From: Bacteroidota bacterium
Lineage (GTDB): Bacteria; Bacteroidota; Bacteroidia; Bacteroidales; FEN-979
Assembly: GCA_026391355.1 (NCBI GenBank)
Contig: JAPLDH010000029.1
Location: forward strand, 1-32,794
Reading direction: 5' to 3'
Length of the DNA stretch: 32,794 nt
The notes beneath the pieces were generated by a model. It made no database searches. It was not told where the DNA came from and saw only the letters and a list, made by a program, of their open reading frames with translations. The translations under genes and the position numbers were made by a program. How positions within the stretch are numbered: the first letter of the stretch is position 1; the number at the start of each line of letters is the position of its first letter. Shown piece after piece: positions 25,016-32,794 of this stretch.

Positions 25016-27528
25016 TGCAAGACCTGTTTACAATAAATACGAAAGTACAAGCCGCTTTGGAGAAATTGTTCCAGCAGTATAGGCTCATATTTTGGTATGA
25101 CGATAAAGCTGAAATGACTGGCCTGTTTCAAAGCCTGCAGATACCGAAAGTGGATAAAGTCGTAATTGAAAACAATGAGTTTACACTCAAGCATAAATTT
25201 CTTGTTGAACAACCCACACAGCGTTTTTTAATCTATCAGCCCAAAGCAAAACCAGAGGACAATGAAAACTGGTTGCTGGATTTACTTTTATCCAACTATG
25301 AGTTCCATACAGAAGCTTCATCATTGTATTTGCAAGACCTTGAACTGCCTCAGGAATTTAAATCATTAATACAGCAACACGAAGAGTTCTTTGCCAATGA
25401 AAAACGCATCAACGATCTAAAAGCATTACTTGAGCCGGAAGACATGGAAACCAAGATCCGGCTGAAAATGCTTTCTGTCATTTGTTCGTCTGAGCCGGAA
25501 TGGGAGAAAGTGTTGTATGCTTTGTTTGCAGAGGCTTTGAAAAACAAGCAGGATAAATACAAAGCCATTGAGAAATTCGGGTTGGGTACCTTTTTATGGG
25601 AAACAATAGAAAAGAGGTACAATTACAAATCTTCATCCCCGTCAATCAAAGATTTCTTAGTGCAACTGGTTCAGGATAATTTTGAACGCAGTATTCCTTC
25701 CGGAAAACTTACGCTCAATAAGGAAGCCTATCTCTTTGTAAACCGCTGGAAAGAAAACACCAGGGCCAGGCAGGTTTTTAATGACTGGAGTGGTAAATTG
25801 GAAAGAGACCTGGGCATTGAAACAGCATTGCAAAGCCTGAATCCAGAACAATTATTGGATGCGGATACGTATGCAGTCATTGATAAAAAGATCATCATTG
25901 GCATAAGGGAACATATTGTTAACAATACCTCTTCCAATTACATTTTGCAGGAATGGATTGAGAAAAGAAGAGTAAAATTTTTCTTCACCGGCTTTGCTCA
26001 AATTTATGATGCGTTAAGCCATGCTTCCTCGTTATTGGATGAAATCAGGAAAGTCAATCTGACCATTCAAACTCCAAAGGATGGATTTGAGAAGTATGAA
26101 AAACAATGGTTTAAAATAGACCGTCTTTACAGGAAGTACATCTTTGCCAGTGAACAGGCAGAGCATCAAAATATACTGAAAGATCTCACCCTGCAAATTG
26201 AGAAGGCCTATGGTAATTCCTTTTTGCTCAAGCTGGGCGATAACTGGCAAGCAGCCATTGATGGAATGAAAACATGGAATATTGAGAAAACCATCAATCA
26301 AAGGCAATTCTATCAGCAATGGGTTGCACCGTATTTTAAAAAGGAAAATCGTGTCTTCGTTATCATCTCCGATGCTTTGCGTTACGAATCTGCAACGGAA
26401 TTAAGGGAACTCATTTTACAGGAGGATAGGTACACAGCAACCTTGAATGCCGTTTTAGGTTCATTACCCTCTTATACACAATTGGGGATGGCCTCTTTAT
26501 TACCTCATTCAGTATTATCATTTGTAGATCAATCCGATGTAGTATATGCTGATGGATTATGCACGCAGGGGACCCCAAATCGCACAAAAGTCTTGCAAAA
26601 AGCTTATCCAGGTAGCATTGCCATTAGTGCGGAAGAGTTCCTGAAAATGAAATCAAACACAGAGGGTCGGGAATTCATTAAACCATATAATATCATTTAC
26701 ATATATAGTAATCAGATTGATAAGATCGGTGATGATAAAACCTCGGAGGGAAAAGTTTTTGAAGCGACCGAATCCGAATTTGATTACCTACTTAGAATCC
26801 TCAAACACATCAATAACATGAACGGTTACAACATGATAGTTACTACCGATCATGGGTATCTGTATCAGCACAACAGGTTAGATGAATCAGACTTTACTGA
26901 TTTTACGCCAACTGGAAACCTATACAAGACCAGCAGGCGTTTTGTTTTAGGAAAGAATTTAACCGCCAATAAATCAGTCCAAAAATGGGATGGGGAAGCC
27001 TTGGGGTTTTCAGATGATACAGAAGCGCTGATCCCCAAATCAATCAATCGCATCCGGATTCAAGGTGCAGGCAGTCGCTTTGTCCATGGTGGTTCAAGCT
27101 TGCAGGAAATCGTTGTTCCTGTACTCGAAATAAACAAGGCCCGTAAAAGCGATATTGAACAGGTTGATATTGATATTATTAGTGGTTCTTCCAACATAAC
27201 CAGCAATACCTTTGCAGTGAGCTTTTACCAAAAACAGCCCATAGCCGATAAAATTCAGCCCCGGCAGATTAAGGCAGCGTTTTATACCGGTACCGGTCAA
27301 CTAATATCCGATGTAATAACCTTGCTGTTTAACAGCACTGAAACCGATGCATTGTCAAGAGAGAAAAGGCAAAGTTTTCTGTTTACAGCCAAGGCATCAA
27401 ACCAAAACGGCCGGGATGTTTACCTGAAGTTGGAAGAGCAGATTGAAGGAACAAGTCAATTCAAAGTATACAAAAGCATCACTTACCGTATGCTCATTGC
27501 ATTCAGCAGTGAGTTTGATGAATTTTAA
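25015..27528 (+). CDS. pglZ: BREX phosphatase-like protein PglZ (type A)
   Basis: PglZ is the hallmark alkaline-phosphatase-superfamily protein of BREX. It interacts with other BREX components, and related PglZ proteins show nuclease activity. The 837-aa protein has a helical N-terminal half and the PglZ domain: VIISDALRYESA with Asp453, a LPSYTQLGMASLLPH segment, and VTTDHGYLYQH with Asp612-His613, then SRRFVLGK and a GGSSLQEIVVPV end. The C-terminal region is beta-rich. Length fits type A PglZ of BREX type 1. It starts within the stop of the preceding gene (TAATG) and ends 11 bp before brxL. Confidence 0.93.
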   Translation: MQDLFTINTKVQAALEKLFQQYRLIFWYDDKAEMTGLFQSLQIPKVDKVVIENNEFTLKHKFLVEQPTQRFLIYQPKAKPEDNENWLLDLLLSNYEFHTEASSLYLQDLELPQEFKSLIQQHEEFFANEKRINDLKALLEPEDMETKIRLKMLSVICSSEPEWEKVLYALFAEALKNKQDKYKAIEKFGLGTFLWETIEKRYNYKSSSPSIKDFLVQLVQDNFERSIPSGKLTLNKEAYLFVNRWKENTRARQVFNDWSGKLERDLGIETALQSLNPEQLLDADTYAVIDKKIIIGIREHIVNNTSSNYILQEWIEKRRVKFFFTGFAQIYDALSHASSLLDEIRKVNLTIQTPKDGFEKYEKQWFKIDRLYRKYIFASEQAEHQNILKDLTLQIEKAYGNSFLLKLGDNWQAAIDGMKTWNIEKTINQRQFYQQWVAPYFKKENRVFVIISDALRYESATELRELILQEDRYTATLNAVLGSLPSYTQLGMASLLPHSVLSFVDQSDVVYADGLCTQGTPNRTKVLQKAYPGSIAISAEEFLKMKSNTEGREFIKPYNIIYIYSNQIDKIGDDKTSEGKVFEATESEFDYLLRILKHINNMNGYNMIVTTDHGYLYQHNRLDESDFTDFTPTGNLYKTSRRFVLGKNLTANKSVQKWDGEALGFSDDTEALIPKSINRIRIQGAGSRFVHGGSSLQEIVVPVLEINKARKSDIEQVDIDIISGSSNITSNTFAVSFYQKQPIADKIQPRQIKAAFYTGTGQLISDVITLLFNSTETDALSREKRQSFLFTAKASNQNGRDVYLKLEEQIEGTSQFKVYKSITYRMLIAFSSEFDEF

Positions 27529-27539
27529 TCCAACAAATT

Positions 27540-29567
27540 ATGGACATATTGGATGTTAAACTAACCCAGTCATTCCCGGGGAAAGTGGTTCGGAAGGATC
27601 TTACAAAGCAGATAAAAGAAGGGGCAAATGTTCCGGTATATGTATTGGAGTATTTACTGGGAATGTATTGTGCCACCGATGATGAGCTGACCATCAAAGA
27701 AGGTATTCAAAAGGTCAAACAGATACTTGCTGACAACTATGTAAGACCCGATGAGTCTGAAAAAATTAAATCTAAGATTAAAGAGAAAGGCCGTTATAAA
27801 ATAATTGATAGGGTAACAGCAAAACTGAATGAAAAGGCAGATCGTTATGAAGGTTTTCTTTCCAACATTAACATTCGAAATATCATTGTAGATGACACAT
27901 ATATACGCAAGTACGAGAAGTTATTAGCCGGGGGGATTTGGTGTATTCTGACACTGGAATATTGGTTTGACGAAAATTCAAAGGATTCCCCTTTTAAGGT
28001 GGTGGACTTGAAACCCATCCAAATGCCCGAAACGGATATTTCTGACTTCATAACTCACCGGCAGGATTTTTCTCTGGATGAATGGATAGATATTATCTGT
28101 AGAAGTATTGGCATGGAATCGGTGAACCTTGATGAAAAAACCAAGTGGCATATAGTGGCCCGCATGATTCCTTTTGTAGAAAAGAACTTCAACATTTGCG
28201 AATTGGGTCCAAGAGGTACTGGTAAATCATTTGTTTATGATGAGATTTCTCCATATTCCATATTGATTTCGGGAGGTCAGACAACCGTAGCCAACTTATT
28301 TTACAATATGAGTACCAGAACGGTTGGACTGGTTGGAATGTGGGATGTAGTGGCCTTTGATGAGGTAGCTGGAATAAACATGAAAGATAAAGACGGCATT
28401 CAGATCATGAAAGGGTTCATGGCTAATGGTTCATTCAGCAGAGGCAAAGAAAGTGTGAATGCAGATGCCTCAATGGTGTTTGTTGGAAATATCAACGGAT
28501 CAATTGAGAACCTTGTAAAAACGAGCCATTTACTTGCACCGTTTCCCAAGGAAATGATTGATGCAGCTTTTTTCGACCGTTTCCATCATTACCTACCTGG
28601 CTGGGAAGTCCCTAAAATGCGGCCGGAATTTTTCACAAATGCCTATGGTTTCATTTCTGATTACTACGCGGAATGTTTAAGGGAGCTTCGGAAACATAAT
28701 TTTTCCGACGTTATTATCCAATTTTTCCGTTTAGGGAAAGACCTGAACCAGCGTGACACCATTGCAGTAAAACGTACAGTTAGTGGTTTGGTGAAACTCT
28801 TGTTCCCTGATGGCAAATTCACTAAAGACGATATTCGCAAATGCCTTGAATACGCATTGGTCGGCAGAAGGAGAGTAAAGGAACAACTGAAGAAAATAGC
28901 TGGCATGGAGTTTTATGATGTACACTTCAGCTATATTGATTTAGAAGACAATGAGGAGCATTTTGTCGGTGTCCCGGAAAGTGGTGGTAAGTCTTTAATT
29001 CCGGAAGGCGATCTTCCTGCAGGTACAGTTTATGCTGTTGCCCAAAATTCTGACTCTGGCCATAAGGGTCTATTCCGGTTGGATATTCAGAAGATGCCAG
29101 GCAATGGCAAAATGAGTGAAACCGGATTTGGTGGAGGCACATCGATCAAAGAAGAACTGAAAGAAGCTATAAATTATGTTCGGTCAAACCTGAATAGGAT
29201 CACACAGTCTGCCAGGTACAGTGAATTTGAATTTCATCTCAAAGCCACAGACCTGAATGGTATTGGCAATACAAAAGGATTGGAATTAGCAATTTTCCTT
29301 TCCATTGTATCGAGTATTGCCGAACGACCTCTTTTACCACAATTAGGTATATTGGGTTCCATGAGCATTGGTGGCGCGATCATAGGTTCAGATAACTTGG
29401 GTGAATTCCTACAGGTAGCCGCTGACAGCGGGGCTAAAAAAGTATTAATCCCGGCAGTTGACATGGCACAAATCGGGAAAGTTCCAACCGATTTGATCTC
29501 AAAATTCAGTCTGATACTTTACGGAGATCCTATTGATGCAGCATTTAAAGCAATGGGGCTTGAGTAA
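27540..29567 (+). CDS. brxL: BREX Lon-like ATPase BrxL
   Basis: BrxL forms DNA-binding AAA+ rings and ends type 1 BREX operons. The 675-aa protein has the N-terminal BrxL domain, Walker A GPRGTGKS at 223-230, Walker B VVAFDE with Asp274-Glu275, a conserved FMANGSFSRGKESVNAD loop, and a C-terminal Lon-like domain from about 555. In that domain the place of the Lon catalytic serine reads GNTKG (576-580), and the region of the catalytic lysine reads DNLGEFLQVAADSG, so neither Lon active-site residue is visible. This fits a structural, non-proteolytic role. It follows pglZ by 11 bp, and a 48-bp gap separates it from the mcrB-like gene. Confidence 0.93.
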   Translation: MDILDVKLTQSFPGKVVRKDLTKQIKEGANVPVYVLEYLLGMYCATDDELTIKEGIQKVKQILADNYVRPDESEKIKSKIKEKGRYKIIDRVTAKLNEKADRYEGFLSNINIRNIIVDDTYIRKYEKLLAGGIWCILTLEYWFDENSKDSPFKVVDLKPIQMPETDISDFITHRQDFSLDEWIDIICRSIGMESVNLDEKTKWHIVARMIPFVEKNFNICELGPRGTGKSFVYDEISPYSILISGGQTTVANLFYNMSTRTVGLVGMWDVVAFDEVAGINMKDKDGIQIMKGFMANGSFSRGKESVNADASMVFVGNINGSIENLVKTSHLLAPFPKEMIDAAFFDRFHHYLPGWEVPKMRPEFFTNAYGFISDYYAECLRELRKHNFSDVIIQFFRLGKDLNQRDTIAVKRTVSGLVKLLFPDGKFTKDDIRKCLEYALVGRRRVKEQLKKIAGMEFYDVHFSYIDLEDNEEHFVGVPESGGKSLIPEGDLPAGTVYAVAQNSDSGHKGLFRLDIQKMPGNGKMSETGFGGGTSIKEELKEAINYVRSNLNRITQSARYSEFEFHLKATDLNGIGNTKGLELAIFLSIVSSIAERPLLPQLGILGSMSIGGAIIGSDNLGEFLQVAADSGAKKVLIPAVDMAQIGKVPTDLISKFSLILYGDPIDAAFKAMGLE

Positions 29568-29615
29568 AAATTGGTGTAAAAACAAAATTATGTATGATAC
29601 TATTAAGAGTAAAAT

Positions 29616-31664
29616 ATGAATAAAAGATATTGGGTTGTATCGCCAAATGTTAAAAACAAGGAGGAGCCTGAAAATGAATGGATCAAGGCCATTGTTGAAA
29701 CTGAGCGAGCTTTTATGGGTTGGAGCCCAGAAAATGACAAGGGAAGGACTTTCAGCAATATTAAGCCAGGTGACTTAATTTTGATTGCAAAGAGGGAGAA
29801 ATGGAAACCAAAAGTCATCCTGTGTGGTATTGCTTCCAGTGAGGCCGTTTGGGATCATTTTGAAGATACACCAAGCGCAGCTCAAAATATTAAAATGATT
29901 CATTGCATTAATAGAGGAATGCTTGAAAAGTTAAAACTTGATTTTGACGGAACTGCTTGGTATGGAGAAAATAGTCAGATACCAGCTATCTATGAACTTC
30001 ATCCCGAACATAATACTAAAGACAAACTCCTTGTCGACGCTCTTTTAAATGAAATAGAAACTCTCAAAAAGAATGAAACAATGAACGATTATACTGAGCT
30101 TATCACGAATAACAAAAACATGGTTTTAACAGGCGCACCCGGAACCGGGAAAACTTTTTTAGCCATTAGACTTGCTAAAAACCTAATCTTTCCGGCTGAT
30201 TTCAAAGAAGGTATTGTTGCGCAATCGATCGATTCTTTTCTAAAGCAAGAAATTGATTTGGATTTACTTAACCGTACTGACGAAACATGGTTGTATTGGC
30301 GAAACAGAATTCTGGATAAGAACTTTAATCTTGATGATTTTGCAAACACCCAGGCAAATATCAAAAGTCCTGAAAAAATAATTTATGGCTATTATCTGAT
30401 GAATTTCCTGGAATGGAAATCTTTAATTTATGGCTCATCGAAACCTGGAAATGCATTTAATTATGGCATAAAAATGAATAACGATAATACTACATACACA
30501 ATATATGATAATAAGGAAGAGCCTGTTAGCAGAGAAATAGCAGAAGCCATTTTTAACAACAAAATAAAGCCATGGCTTCAGGAATTTATAAAATCATCTT
30601 TGCCAGAAAAAATACAGATGGCAGAAACAGGGAATGAGCTGATTAGGGCTGGACAATTGATCCGTAAAATGATAATACTGGATAATCCGATGGAATTTTT
30701 GTCAATTTATCAGGACAACACTATTAAACGAGCCTATGATTATTTTATTAAAGGAGATGCAGTCACATATTTTAAACAAAATAAAGCAGTTTGCGATTAC
30801 TTATTAAAGCATTACAGTATTGATAAAAACAAGCTAAATTTAATACGCTTGTCGAGTTATGTATGGGCCTATTTTAATGTAAAGGGACAGGACAATAAAA
30901 TTATAGATGAAAACAGTATTTCGGACACATATTTTCAGGAGCATTGTGAGTTTGTACAATTCCATCCATCGTACGATTACACCGATTTTGTTGAAGGATT
31001 ACGCCCAGTCAAAAAAGGGAACAATGAACTTGGTTTTGAATTAAGAAATGGAGTGTTTAAGCAGCTATGTAAAAAAGCTGCAAATGATAAGACCGGAGCA
31101 AATTATGTCATTATCATTGATGAAATTAACCGTGCAGAGATATCGAAGGTTTTTGGAGAATTGTTTTTCGCCATAGACCCTGGCTACCGAGGCAAAAAGG
31201 GCATGGTTAAAACGCAGTACGCTAATATGCAGAACGAGGATACCTGTCTGATTTCACCTGATGATCCAAGTTTTTATGTTCCTGAAAATGTTTTTATCAT
31301 TGGTACCATGAATGATATTGACCGAAGCGTTGAATCATTTGATTTTGCCATGCGCAGAAGGTTTATTTGGGTTGAAATTAAGGCCGATGACAGGGTTGAA
31401 ATGTTTGATGAAAACATTCCCGAATGGAAAGAATCAGCCATTAAAAAAATGCAGGCAATAAATAAAGCGATTGAAGGGATTGATGGTTTAAACAACAGCT
31501 ATAATATCGGACCCGCCTACTTTTTAAAGCTCAAACAATACAAGGGCTCATTTTCACAACTCTGGGATTATCATATTGAGCCCTTAGTTAAAGAATACCT
31601 GAGAGGATTACCCAATGCAGAAACTCACTTGGAAACCATAAACGAAGCATTCAATAATGGCTGA
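29616..31664 (+). CDS. mcrB: McrB-like GTPase with EVE/PUA-like N-terminal domain
   Basis: McrB is the DNA-recognition and GTPase motor of the McrBC type IV restriction enzyme, which cleaves modified DNA. The 682-aa product opens with an EVE/PUA-like region (about 1-120; RYWVVSPNVKN, RAFMGWSPEND, IKPGDLILIAKREKW), a type of domain that reads modified bases. Next comes the AAA GTPase core: Walker A GAPGTGKT at 173-180, the HPSYDYTDFVEGLRPV segment typical of McrB, Walker B IIIDEINRAE with Asp502-Glu503, and IGTMNDIDRSVESFDFAMRRRF. The frame is intact. Its end overlaps mcrC by 8 nt. Position directly behind brxL suggests a paired type IV defence added to BREX. Confidence 0.9.
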   Translation: MNKRYWVVSPNVKNKEEPENEWIKAIVETERAFMGWSPENDKGRTFSNIKPGDLILIAKREKWKPKVILCGIASSEAVWDHFEDTPSAAQNIKMIHCINRGMLEKLKLDFDGTAWYGENSQIPAIYELHPEHNTKDKLLVDALLNEIETLKKNETMNDYTELITNNKNMVLTGAPGTGKTFLAIRLAKNLIFPADFKEGIVAQSIDSFLKQEIDLDLLNRTDETWLYWRNRILDKNFNLDDFANTQANIKSPEKIIYGYYLMNFLEWKSLIYGSSKPGNAFNYGIKMNNDNTTYTIYDNKEEPVSREIAEAIFNNKIKPWLQEFIKSSLPEKIQMAETGNELIRAGQLIRKMIILDNPMEFLSIYQDNTIKRAYDYFIKGDAVTYFKQNKAVCDYLLKHYSIDKNKLNLIRLSSYVWAYFNVKGQDNKIIDENSISDTYFQEHCEFVQFHPSYDYTDFVEGLRPVKKGNNELGFELRNGVFKQLCKKAANDKTGANYVIIIDEINRAEISKVFGELFFAIDPGYRGKKGMVKTQYANMQNEDTCLISPDDPSFYVPENVFIIGTMNDIDRSVESFDFAMRRRFIWVEIKADDRVEMFDENIPEWKESAIKKMQAINKAIEGIDGLNNSYNIGPAYFLKLKQYKGSFSQLWDYHIEPLVKEYLRGLPNAETHLETINEAFNNG

Positions 31665-32670
31665 TTTACTGTTTTTTAAAGACAACAGCAAAAAGGATAT
31701 TACGGATCACTTAGAAAGGGAATGTGCTGCCTTAAAAACTATTGCAAATAGAACTGTAAAGGATTTATTAAGTGGCAATGATAATCTTCTTGTTTATTCA
31801 AATAATGACAACGACAAAATTGAAGACCAGGTGGTTTTTAACATCAACTCTGATAATACCCTTAGCACAACCAATCTTGTTGGATTTATAGGTATAAATG
31901 ATGTTAAAATCAATATTGGGTCCCGCTTTTCAGAAGAGTTAGGCAAGCAGTATTTCATCCAGTACATGCTTCAGAAAATTCACAAACTTAATTTATTCGA
32001 CTACAGAACCTCTCATGATAATATAAATATATGGGAACAATTACTTTATCTAATATTTCCGGTTTTTCTAAAGAGAGCTTACCATCAAGGAATGTTTAAA
32101 ATTTATCAAAAAAGACGTTATAACGATAGCAATGTAAAAGGATGGATTGAAATACCCAGACACATCAGGGAAAACCTGCCATTTACTGGAAATATTGCCT
32201 ATCTAAATAAGGAGTTCAGTTGTAATAATCGAGTCACACAACTGATTAGGCATACCATCGAATTTATTTCCTCAAAAGGGTATTCTGGTGTTTACAGTAA
32301 TGACTATATCGCAAGGATTGCTCTTCTGGCAATTAAATCAGTAACTCCAGATTACAATATCAGCGACAGATATAAGACGATCTTACAAAACAGGGTTAGA
32401 GTCAACCACCCATTCTTTACCGAATATGAACCTCTACGAAAATTATGCCTACAAATACTCAATAATGATGGTTTATCTTTTAACAATAATCTAAATAAAG
32501 TCTATGGCCTTTTAATTGATGCGTCATGGCTATGGGAAGAATATTTAAATACTGTGTTGTATAATTTAGGATTTATACATCCCGAAAACAAGACAGGAAA
32601 AAATAAGCTAAAGTTGTTTGCCAAAAGTCAGGATATCTATCCAGATTTTTATAATCACCGATTTTCATAA
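31657..32670 (+). pseudogene. mcrC: McrC-like subunit, apparently truncated in the nuclease motif
   Basis: McrC supplies the PD-(D/E)XK nuclease of McrBC. The 337-aa product matches the family through the N-terminal part (VGFIGINDVKINIGSRF, YFIQYMLQKI), the middle (KGWIEIPRHIREN, CNNRVTQLIRHTIEFI) and into the nuclease domain (LLIDASWLWEEYL, IYPDFYN with Asp330). The protein then stops at TAA 32668-32670, before the DxK half of the catalytic motif and the C-terminal strand. No frame in the remaining 124 bp restores a McrC-like end. So the gene is probably cut by a deletion or insertion and the nuclease would be inactive, although loss by misassembly cannot be excluded. It overlaps mcrB by 8 nt. 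Confidence 0.75.
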
Positions 32671-32794
32671 GCTAAATTACCTATAATTTTTCAAAGTGTG
32701 GTTGCCCCCTGGAATCGAAGTTGCTTATTATGAAGCCAGGGATATTCCAAGGGTTCAAATTTCTTCAGTAAGTTCAGCAGAACAGGCATACTGC
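32671..32794. other. Right-edge sequence after truncated mcrC
   Basis: No feature is recognised. A plus-strand frame is open from about 32689 to the window end but has no family resemblance visible. It may belong to a neighbouring gene or to the element that truncated mcrC. Confidence 0.3.

Noticed and set aside
24736-25212. Minus-strand frame of 158 codons with a repeated FCVV pattern
   Set aside because: It lies antisense to the AlbA/ATP-binding gene and pglZ, and the pattern is only the reverse reading of the 12-bp tandem repeat.

Overview
The window looks like an accessory (mobile or defence) region from a member of the Bacteroidota. It is AT-rich with patches of higher GC. Starts mostly lack a clear Shine-Dalgarno. 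The gene content (ArdC-type antirestriction protein, RadC, small basic or acidic mobile-element proteins, BREX type 1, McrBC) fits an integrative or conjugative element or a defence island of that phylum. No tRNA, rRNA, integrase, relaxase or CRISPR array was seen, so neither the element borders nor the exact genus can be stated.

Left part (1-8072): a run of plus-strand genes typical of a conjugative-element accessory or leading region. It holds a 61-aa protein (435-620), a radC homologue broken by a one-base deletion (916-1613), an ardC-like antirestriction gene (5536-6477), a 103-aa lysine-rich protein (6860-7171) and a 147-aa protein (7561-8004). Each gene has a long non-coding leader. Four of these leaders (188-434, 717-915, 5205-5535, 7245-7560) share sequence blocks and a hairpin with compensating changes; the fifth (6820-6859) shares only the last block. 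Several genes end in intrinsic terminators. A lower-GC defence cassette without such a leader is inserted between radC and ardC: a SIR2-family protein, a HerA-type ATPase and a small KTSC-domain protein (1822-5001), i.e. a SIR2-HerA anti-phage operon.

Middle part (8091-14561): on the minus strand, a WYL-domain transcription regulator (BrxR-like) and a downstream unknown 190-aa protein. Divergent from these, an AAA ATPase is interrupted by an in-frame TAG. Three genes with nuclease-like signatures follow: an EAK-type PD-(D/E)XK protein, a DUF2779-type protein (Cas4-like nuclease plus RNase-H-like exonuclease), and a protein with a D...ExE core.

Right part (14612-32670): a BREX type 1 operon in canonical order, brxA-brxB-brxC-[unknown gene]-pglX-[AlbA/ATP-binding/wHTH gene]-pglZ-brxL, followed by an mcrB-like GTPase gene with an EVE/PUA-like N-terminus and an mcrC gene that stops inside its nuclease motif. 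Overlapping starts and stops show tight coupling. The BREX methyltransferase would mark self DNA and BrxC/PglZ/BrxL would block phage. McrBC would add restriction of modified DNA if its nuclease part were complete.

The main points for follow-up are the repeated structured leaders in front of antirestriction-type genes (possibly single-strand-active promoters or a shared regulatory RNA), SSB-like C-terminal tails on two mobile-element proteins, an unrecognised extra BREX gene with a probable homopolymer frameshift, the nuclease trio next to BREX, and four genes with apparent lesions, which could be real decay or consensus errors.
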